The notes under the pieces are model-generated. The model was not told the DNA's origin. It was given only the letters and a program-made list of their open reading frames with translations, and searched no databases. Position numbers and translations under genes: made by a program. From Microdochium bolleyi (lineage: Eukaryota; Ascomycota; Sordariomycetes; Xylariales; Microdochiaceae), in contig KQ964248.1 of NCBI GenBank assembly GCA_001566295.1, forward strand, positions 1,798,001 to 1,862,000: a DNA stretch of 64,000 nt. The letters run 5' to 3'. Positions 56,577 through 64,000 of this stretch are shown piece by piece. The first letter of the stretch is position 1. The number at the start of each line of letters is the position of its first letter.

Positions 56577-57543
56577 GAGCGTGTCTTGTTGTGTATATAT
56601 GTGCTGCTCATGGTCGATGACGATGGGCTGGGCCGAAAGGGCCTTGTATCTAGAGCTTTAAGAAGTGGAATGGTCGAATACGGCAGACTAGACAAGCGGT
56701 AGTGACTAGGTCAAGCAGCTCGTGGCAGACCAAGTCTATACAAAAGCGCAATTACCTGGTGTCGCTTGTTTTATGGGATGGTTTACCTGTCAAACGCGAG
56801 CTTTCAGACTCATGAGTGTACTGCAAATCGATCACGCGCAAAAAACATGATCCAGCTTTAGTCTATCCCATTGTAGTCTATGAGGCCTCGCGGACCCAGG
56901 GAACTCACGCTCATTCGAGCTCGCTTGTTCGGGCCCAGATGAATTCATAAAGCCAGCCGGTCGATCAAGCTGTAAAAAAAAATAGAAAAAAACCGAGTCG
57001 TCAGCTTCTCACCCCGTTGCTGCATTTCTGATGAGGGGCCAAACACGTGCCAAGAGAAGCGGCAGGTGGGGGAGGTGGGACCTCGGGAAGCGCCGAGCGA
57101 CGGAATGTCGTCAGACTTGCCAAACAGCCCTGTCCTATTCGCCCCGGCACGGCCGATCCGGGGGCAGGGCCGGGGCTTGAGAGAATGCAGGATTGTGTCT
57201 TTGGGGGAGGAGCTTTGCTGCTGCTCGCATTGGACAGAAACGAAGGTGCGGAGAAAGATGCAAGGCAGCAGTAGTGCCATCCTGGTCTTTGCATAACCCA
57301 CCTTGCATTCGAACGGTCGCGTACCTTACGAGAACGGCAAGACTGTTTTCTGGGCAGATTGCTTCAACTAAAACCTCCCGCTCTCCCCAATCCAGCTGAA
57401 CCACCCTCATCCCACAGTCAACCGAACCAAGAAAGCAGCCGTCGTTGACTTGATGCAACGAGCGACTTGCAGTCACATGTGACCAGTACAGCTCGACAGC
57501 TCTATCAAAGGTGCCCTCAGCCATAGAGAGGCCAACTACGACA
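56577..57543. other. Intergenic, upstream of the TAP-like hydrolase
   Basis: About 0.97 kb between two plus-strand genes. Short open frames only; no supported feature. Confidence 0.55.
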
Positions 57544-60343
57544 ATGGAGCACTCCCCTCTGTCGCCACACAATACGGAGGCGTGGATGTTGCCCGTCCCC
57601 GAGGAGGAGGACAAGAAGGAAGAACAAATCCAGCCAGTCGTCTCGGCTCACGACGAGCCTCAGCGCTACGATGATGAGAAACGACACCTGATGCTCCAGC
57701 GGCACGAGATGTTGCCGACTCCCAACGAACTCAATCACGGCACGAACAGCACAGCCACTTCGGCGTGGAAGCCGAGGCCGCTGCCTGCACGGGTCCGGCG
57801 AGTCTGCCTCGTGTTGCTCGTTCTTGTTGCTTTCTGGGCCTTCCAGCCTACGAACCTTGTCGACCCCATACCCTCGAGGGGAGGCGGTCTTCCGGCGTCC
57901 TCAAGCGAAGGCTCTGTGCCGCATGGGGATGCCAGTGGCCGTGATGGAAAGGTTGAGGTGTCCGGAGATATGTGGGATCAGTGGAACGATGTGCGTATCT
58001 ATTCCTTATTGCCGTGCTAGTGAAATCTATACTAGAGGCAGAAGGATGTCAGATGACAGAAACACATGGTTGCTGACTTGTGTTCTTCCCATAGATTGAA
58101 CCCAACGAGAAACTCGTATGGCACCGCTGCCCAGCTGGCATCAGCCAGGCGTACCATTGCGCACGGCTGACGGTGCCTATGGATTACCACCGGCCTTTGA
58201 ACTCGGTGTCTTCTTCCGGCAAGAAGAATCCTGAGGTTCACATCGCCATGGTCCTTATTCCAAGTTCCGACGACCGTAACCTGCAGGATCCCAGCTCGTT
58301 TGCCGAGTCGCCCATGCTCATCAACCCTGGCGGCCCTGGTGGGAGCGGTACCATCCTCGCAGCTGGTGGCCACGGAACTGTGATCCGCGGTCTCGTTGGG
58401 AGCAAATACGATGTCATTGGCTTGTAAGTCTCAAGTCTCTCCATCCATGCTGTCTCGTACCAGTGCCAGCGACAGGTATTCAAACATGCCAATAAGGGCC
58501 TACTGACCACTATAACGATGGCAGTGACCCTCGCGGAGTTGGTGCCACTACTCCCACAGCGGACTGCTTCGAAGTCATCAACGAAAACCGGGACGACGAC
58601 AACAGTATCAGCAGGCGTAACGCGGGCCTGCTCAACCGCGCTGCATGGGAGCTCTCTGGCCACGAGATCGGGCTCATCAACTCGACTGATGCCGCGCTGG
58701 GCAAGCTGAACAACCGTGCCAGGGCCATCGGCAAGCTATGCGGCGACGTCGCGGATCGTGACAGCGAGGACAGCATCTTCAAGTACTCCAACACGCCAAA
58801 TGTCGCGCGAGATATGTTGTCCATTATCCACGCGTGGGACGAGTGGAGGGACAGCGGCGACTCCTCGACTTCTGCCACTACTGAGGCTCAACAGGAGAGC
58901 CCTGCGCAAGGTGCAGCGCAAAGTACCCGCGACAATGGCGGTGAGGATGCTTTCAGCACCAAAGGCAAGCTGGTATACTGGGGCTTCAGCTATGGCACCT
59001 TGCTCGGAGCCACTTTTGCCTCCATGTTCCCCGACAAGGTCGGCCGGGTCATGCTCGATGGTGTCGTAGATGCAGATCATTACGTCGCCCCTGTATGGAA
59101 AGACAGCATCCGTGACGCGGACGCCATCTACGAGGCTTTCTACACCTACTGTTTCAAAGCCGGCCCTTCCTGTGCACTCTTCCGTAAGGAGGATAGCAGC
59201 TCTGACGAGATCAAGCGCCGAGTGGAGGACCTGCTTGCCGAGCTTCAGGACGAGCCGAGAGTGATATTGCCCCAGTCTGGCAATGGAGGCATGCCGGTGC
59301 TCTTGGGAGCCAACGACATCAAGCAGATCATCTTTGTTTCGCTGTATAACCCCAACGGGTTATTCGCATTTGTCGCAGCCATGATGAACGATATTCTGAA
59401 TGACAACATGGGATCTTTCGCGGGTGGTGGACTCGGGCTGCCGTCCCTCTGCAGTGCGCAGAGTTTCGGCTTCTCGCTCAACGACGCGCAGAAGGCGGTC
59501 ATGTGCAGCGACAAGAGATACAAGGTACGTTGCCGGTTTCGTGAGCGTTGCCTACTGCGAGGAGACCCTCGCAGTTAGTGGCATTGTCGTGGCATAGTCA
59601 TGTCAGAAGAACTGCCTCAAATATTGACTTACATTACCTTGTTCTAGCTGGACCAGACAGTTCCCGACCTCCAGAAGCAATTCGAGAAGATGGCTGCCTA
59701 TTCGCGCTTCGCTGACATTGTAAGGCTGCCCTATTCCCTTCACCACGAACTACCTCGACTGACTTACTCGTGACAGTGGATCGGGATCATGATGGGATGC
59801 AACCACTGGCCCATCGAGGCCAGAGATCCGCCGATGCGCTGGGACGATCACCCTGCACACAAGCAGGAGCCTATCGTGACGTCTTTCCCGGTGCTGTTCC
59901 TCTCCAATTCGCTGGACCCGGTGACGCCGCTGCACGCCGCACTCAAGATGACGCGCAAGTTCGCCAATGCCAGCATCGTGGAGCAGGATGCCGAGGGCCA
60001 CTGCACCATCGCGTGCGTGTCGAGCTGCACCGTCTCGCACATCCGGGCGTATCTTCTTGATGGCGTGCTGCCACCACAGCCGCGCTTCGATGGACCGGAC
60101 GAGGGTGACTGGGCCAAGTGTGTCTGCGAGAGCAAGCCATGGGGCGTAGCAGGACACGTCAGCAGCGGTGACAGCGATGCGTTTGTGTTGCAAGACGCTT
60201 TTGGCAAGCTGGATGTCGAGGGCAGCCGCCGCTTCGAGGCTGCCTACCACAACTTGCATCGTGAGGTGCTTGGGGAGGTGCAGTGGTCAAGTGTCAACAA
60301 GCACAACCCGCTCCGGGAGTACATGATGAAGGCCGGCAATTAG
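57544..60343 (+). CDS. Membrane-anchored TAP-like serine hydrolase (alpha/beta hydrolase)
   Basis: Five exons (57544-57990, 58095-58423, 58525-59524, 59648-59719, 59777-60343) encode 804 residues. A polar 80-residue N-terminus is followed by one hydrophobic helix (RVCLVLLVLVAFWAFQP), as in type II membrane proteins. The catalytic domain shows the oxyanion block LINPGGPGGSGT, the FDPRGVG turn, nucleophile elbow YWGFSYGTLLG with Ser414, the Asp strand FLSNSLDPVTPLHAALK and the His in EGHCTIA. The last exon is a TAP-type C-terminal domain. Relatives are tripeptidyl aminopeptidases and related fungal hydrolases. The substrate is inferred as peptide-like. A Ser/Thr/Gln-rich insertion precedes the elbow. 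The fourth exon is only 72 bp. Confidence 0.9.
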
Positions 60344-60904
60344 TCTGTTACTGGGACATGCAGCTCACCTGCAGGTGGAGGATCAAGGTCGGGTCGGAAA
60401 AGCATCAAAATTTGTTTATATGTACCAGTTCTATTTGCAGGAATTCACTGTGCCTCTATCGTCTTCCATCAGGTTGCGAGTCGGATTGTTGCGGCATAAT
60501 AATCATCGTGGTGCCCCATGCTTGCCGCTACGGTCAGGACGAAAAGAGGTCGCGGCGCGAGGGCTAAGCTGTGTCACTGACCAGAAGCTCTGCCGGGGCA
60601 GTTGTCTTTTATGCCACTAGCCGTGTAGCTTGCAGTTCAAGCAAATTCATGGTCGCTATGGATGAAGTACAGTGGGTAGATGCATACTAAGGTAGTGAAG
60701 AGCCCGAGACCCAGCCCTTGCTTGTGTGGTTCCCCAGATTATGCCTCCTGAGCAGGACCCGCAGTGGCTGCCTCCAACACGGTTCCCCTGCTGATGACGC
60801 GCCGCACCACCTCCTCCATCCACAACCTTCTCCGCCACACGCACACCACCATCAGTCCACCTTCGAGGCCGTCCTGATGGCCCAGAGAGCGGCAGAAGGC
60901 TTCA
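60344..60904. other. Intergenic, upstream of the MoxR-like gene
   Basis: 0.56 kb between two plus-strand genes. Nothing coding is supported. Confidence 0.55.
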
Positions 60905-62227
60905 ATGGCGGATGAGGAGCTCCTGCACAATGTCCACCAGCTCGGCGACCTCGACCTTGCCGCCCTCCTCTCCCTCATCAACCGCGAGCACGGCATCATC
61001 AGCACCGATCCTGAAGCCCTCGATGATCTCGTCGCGGAGCTCCAGCTCGTAGCGGCCGATGCGTTCGGGCTCACCTCGACCGTCGTTCATTGCAACCCGA
61101 GGACCACACTGGACGACCTCGCTGCTGCCCTGCTCGTGCCGCACAGCGTTGACGACACCCTCAGCCCCTCACGCGCGGACTCGCCCGTCATCTCGAGGAC
61201 CGGCGGTGGCTCGTACTTTGACAGCCACCAGACGAACAGGCCGCAACAGCCAGCAAATCGCCAGCAAGGCTTCTCACCCCAGCAATCCCCTCTGCAACAG
61301 CACAACAGCCCTAGGAGCCCGACCACGCCAGGAGGGCGACCACCACAGATCGCCAACGTGATCCTTGCCAAGAACCTCGACCGCGCCCCGAAGGCTGTGC
61401 AGATCCAGTGCCTCGAGCTCCTGCGCACCCGTCGCATATACACACGCACTAGTGTACATGCTGCCCCCAAGACCTTCTTGTTTGTGGCCGTGCTCGGCGC
61501 CGACAGTGGCGGTGCTGCTCGGCTGACGCCGCACCTCAACGACTACTTCTATATTGCGCATTGGCATGATGCTGATGACGGGTTCCCCCGGTTGGAAGAG
61601 GCGGCGGAGGACGAGGAAGGAACGGAAAGAGAGGACGGCAATTCCACGGAAGCGGGCTATGGGACTGGGGATTCGAACGAGCCATCTACATCCGACGACG
61701 ATGACAACGACGAGTCCTTCGCCACGGTTGACACGCGCAGTCTTGCAAGCTACGAGAGCGTCGTCCGGCGGAAGAAAACCCCCAAGCTCCGTCGTCTCAC
61801 CGAGCCATCCTCCACCAGCCAAACCCCCAGGCCACTCTTCTCCAGCCGTGACCTTGCCACCCTCGCGGTCCTGGCTCGTGTGGTCAGCGTCGACATCGAG
61901 GTTCTGCGGTACCAAATGAACATCATCTCGTTCCTGCGCATGCACCGCGCCGTGGGCGGCGGCATCGCGCCCCTGGCCACGCAGCACCTGGACCTGCTCG
62001 TGCGCAGCCTCGCGGTGCTGCACGGGATCGACTTCGCCACGCCCGCCATCGTCGCGCTCGCTGCGAAAAAGGTGTACCTGCACCGCATCCGCATCGTTTC
62101 GGACCCCCGCGACGAGCGCAGCATGCAGTGGGGCAGCGAGCTGGCTGCTGTCGCGGCCCTGCTCGAGGGCGTCGGGCCCGAGGATGTCATCGACGACGTG
62201 CTCAGCATGGTGGCGCCTCCTGTGTGA
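60905..62227 (+). CDS. Degenerate MoxR/Mg-chelatase-like AAA protein
   Basis: A single exon of 440 residues. The N-terminal helices (LGDLDLAALLSLINREHGII, then PEALDDLVAELQLVA) and the block ANVILAKNLDRAPKAVQIQC (150-169) with LLRTRRIYTR resemble fungal proteins annotated as magnesium chelatase. They align with the sensor/Walker B strand of MoxR-type AAA ATPases, where VLLLDEINRAP is usual. Here the two acids are replaced (AKN), and no Walker A Gly-Lys-Thr/Ser is present upstream. A Gln/Pro/Ser-rich insertion (~85-145) and an acidic loop (~230-275) break the fold. The C-terminal part is helical (DLATLAVLARVVSVDIEVLR and the TQHLDLLVRSLAVLHGIDFA region). It cannot be a chlorophyll enzyme in a fungus. 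A scaffold role is plausible but unproven. Confidence 0.7.
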   Translation: MADEELLHNVHQLGDLDLAALLSLINREHGIISTDPEALDDLVAELQLVAADAFGLTSTVVHCNPRTTLDDLAAALLVPHSVDDTLSPSRADSPVISRTGGGSYFDSHQTNRPQQPANRQQGFSPQQSPLQQHNSPRSPTTPGGRPPQIANVILAKNLDRAPKAVQIQCLELLRTRRIYTRTSVHAAPKTFLFVAVLGADSGGAARLTPHLNDYFYIAHWHDADDGFPRLEEAAEDEEGTEREDGNSTEAGYGTGDSNEPSTSDDDDNDESFATVDTRSLASYESVVRRKKTPKLRRLTEPSSTSQTPRPLFSSRDLATLAVLARVVSVDIEVLRYQMNIISFLRMHRAVGGGIAPLATQHLDLLVRSLAVLHGIDFATPAIVALAAKKVYLHRIRIVSDPRDERSMQWGSELAAVAALLEGVGPEDVIDDVLSMVAPPV

Positions 62228-62803
62228 ATGTCTCGCATGGGCCTTCTTTGTATGTCTCCCAGCTTGCAGCAGCCTCTCTCCTCTTGGTTCCTCAGATAGC
62301 CTCTAGATTTCAAGCAAGCAACGATACCCATCCCCTACTGTTCACGTCTTCACGTCGACGGCTTCATCTGATGTAACAGGACTTTGTTATCACGGAACTT
62401 GGCGGACATAAAGCAAGCCAAATCAAGGCATGTGCGTGCTAACGTGCATACGGTGACTTGTCGCCCAGCGCAAACGCCGGGCCTTCCCTTCCCATTTGAG
62501 ATCGCCATGCTTTGCATCTGAGGAAAACTCATAGACGAGTCCTATCCGGCGACACCGAGCCTAGACTCTGTCTTCTCCTGCCCCTACAATTCCGGGGCCA
62601 AGCTGGAGCTGGTTGTTCCGGGTCAGTCACACAGAAAGAAAGAATTCCCGAAGCCGCGCGGGATCGCAGATTCTCCACATCACTCACCGACTCTCTAATC
62701 ACAACCCAGCGCGTGCCAGAGTGTTTACCCCCCTTTTTGAGCTCACCGGAGATGTATCCGGGCCGAGATTTTCCCAGAGTCTGGGGTGGTGTGTGCGTCG
62801 AGC

Positions 62804-62850
<47 letters not shown>

Positions 62851-64000
62851 AGCTCCAGTCTCCTAGGGGAGCTAGAGACTTGTTCTGGCGGGGTGGGAAG
62901 GTAATTCAGCATGTTGCGCAGTTGGTCTCCATGGTCAAGAGTTGAGGCTGGCCGGCGCGGCGTTTTACCATCATCATTGTAGTTATGGTCGTCATAATCG
63001 TACCTTGCTCATGTGAGGATAATGGACCCTTTTGAATGTGGTTGTCAGTCACTGCATAGAACGGCACTCATTGTGAGAAGAAAACAATCATCACACGAGG
63101 TTATGTCACCAGACACATGCAGATGCGTTGGTGCGCGGGTAAGATAGGATAAGAGACTCGCATTGACACATGAGCGGCGGCTAGTTACCACATTATCTAT
63201 CTGGCACTCCCAATACCGCTTCCAAGGCCGTTGTGATGCCCAAGCCGCAGCAACCGCCATCAGCGCACGTTTCGCCTTTCCCCCACAAAGGCAGGACAGT
63301 TCCGGATTTGCGGTTGAGCGTTCCTTGGCGGCTAGGATGACGATAGTGCCCACGGCTATGGCCCGCTCAGTTCGTCCCAGCCACGACGAACATCTTTGTT
63401 CGTGACTCGTATCTGTACTCACGAGCAGACTCGTAGGATGAGCTGTAATTTTCCAGGGGAAGAAAATGAAAGTTTCCATGGTGTGGATTCGTGTTTGCGC
63501 ATGACACCTGACCGTGGCGTGTATGGATGATCGTCATTTCTGCGGAAGGAGGCCGGAGGAACGTATCGTCTCGTTACGGCTTGGTCCGCCACTCAGGCAA
63601 CTCGTGGGACTCGTGCTAGCGCTCGAAGCTAGCAATGTACATATGGTATGGCATTGCGCTGTTGGGCGCCCAATGTCTCGAGACAAGTCGGGTGTTTCTC
63701 ATTTGGGGTGCCTGTGTCGGGGAGATAGAGCGTCTCCATGTATAGACCGATTTGTGGAGGAGGTTTCCGCCCGTTTGGGTCCAGAAGCCAGGGCGTGGTT
63801 CCTTTATGCTACTGAACGTCTCCAACTTTGAAGAAGCCGAATGCGCCATGGTTAAATAATCGCCCACCGACTGTGTGGACGTCAATTGTCTGAGTCGATC
63901 GAGGGACATACAAGAGGGGAAAATCATCCCAGTGTTCAGTATTGTGTCTCCCAGCAAGTGCCAGAACCTGGTTCGGGTGGCAATTTCTTGTGGAGGCGGG
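62228..64000. other. Gene-poor right end of the window
   Basis: No convincing gene in the last 1.77 kb. A 435-bp minus-strand open frame at 63045-63479 has no recognisable domain. It contains the (GA)n microsatellite listed separately. Confidence 0.5.
62806..62843. repeat. (GA)19 microsatellite
   Basis: Nineteen uninterrupted GA dinucleotides are followed by an interrupted GAAA tail. Confidence 0.95.

Noticed and set aside
63045..63479. 144-codon minus-strand open frame
   Set aside because: It has an ATG and moderate length but no recognisable domain or codon-bias support; left unannotated.

Overview
The window reads as nuclear DNA of a filamentous ascomycete (Pezizomycotina, most likely Sordariomycetes). 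Genes stand singly on both strands. They are split by short introns of about 50-130 bp with GTAAGT/GTGAGT-type donors and CTAAC-like branch sites. The products are typical fungal proteins (cyanase, TRI12-type MFS pump, Mediator Nut1/Med5, Ypt7, Spb1, Ebp2, Irc22). The species cannot be named from the sequence alone. I support 22 protein-coding genes, most with exon structures that restore one continuous reading frame. I saw no tRNA, rRNA or CRISPR array.

Layout. 1-795: 3' part of a class I/II aminotransferase (+). 1473-2660: ribosomal protein uL4 (-). 3904-5173: secreted alpha/beta hydrolase (+). 5720-7180: mitochondrial EF-Tu (-). 7848-8963: heme oxygenase-like protein (-). 11313-12946: drug/metabolite-type transporter (-). 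14212-15299: Rab7/Ypt7 GTPase in seven exons (-). 16393-16995: small mitochondrial-looking disordered protein (+). 18582-20100: single-pass Thr-rich surface protein (+). 21094-21966: DUF4202 protein (+). 22500-24234: cytochrome b2-type flavohemoprotein (+). 24906-25982: Ser-rich possible SANT-like protein (+). A 4.5-kb gene-poor stretch follows, then an uncharacterised 233-residue protein at 30510-31211 (+).

The second half holds MED5 (32302-36021, +), IRC22/TRAP-alpha (36387-37339, -), a CDT2-like WD40 protein (38005-40392, -), the rRNA methyltransferase SPB1 (41221-43824, +), EBP2 (44256-45632, -), a TRI12-family MFS transporter (47454-49544, +), a tandem ABM-like protein (51948-52724, +), cyanate hydratase (52873-53524, -), NAD kinase (54607-56576, +), a membrane-anchored TAP-like serine hydrolase (57544-60343, +) and a MoxR/Mg-chelatase-like protein without nucleotide-binding motifs (60905-62227, +).

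Most of this is core housekeeping: cytosolic and mitochondrial translation, 60S ribosome biogenesis (SPB1 and EBP2 are convergent neighbours), vesicle traffic, transcription, replication licensing and NADP supply. There is no biosynthetic cluster. The most unusual DNA is a roughly 333-bp element with 48-bp terminal inverted repeats around a 9-bp minisatellite (50823-51155), which looks like a non-autonomous MITE. The oddest proteins are the hydrolase with a displaced nucleophile serine and the degenerate AAA-like protein. The ABM gene carries a probable GC-AG intron. I found no clear new multi-gene system.
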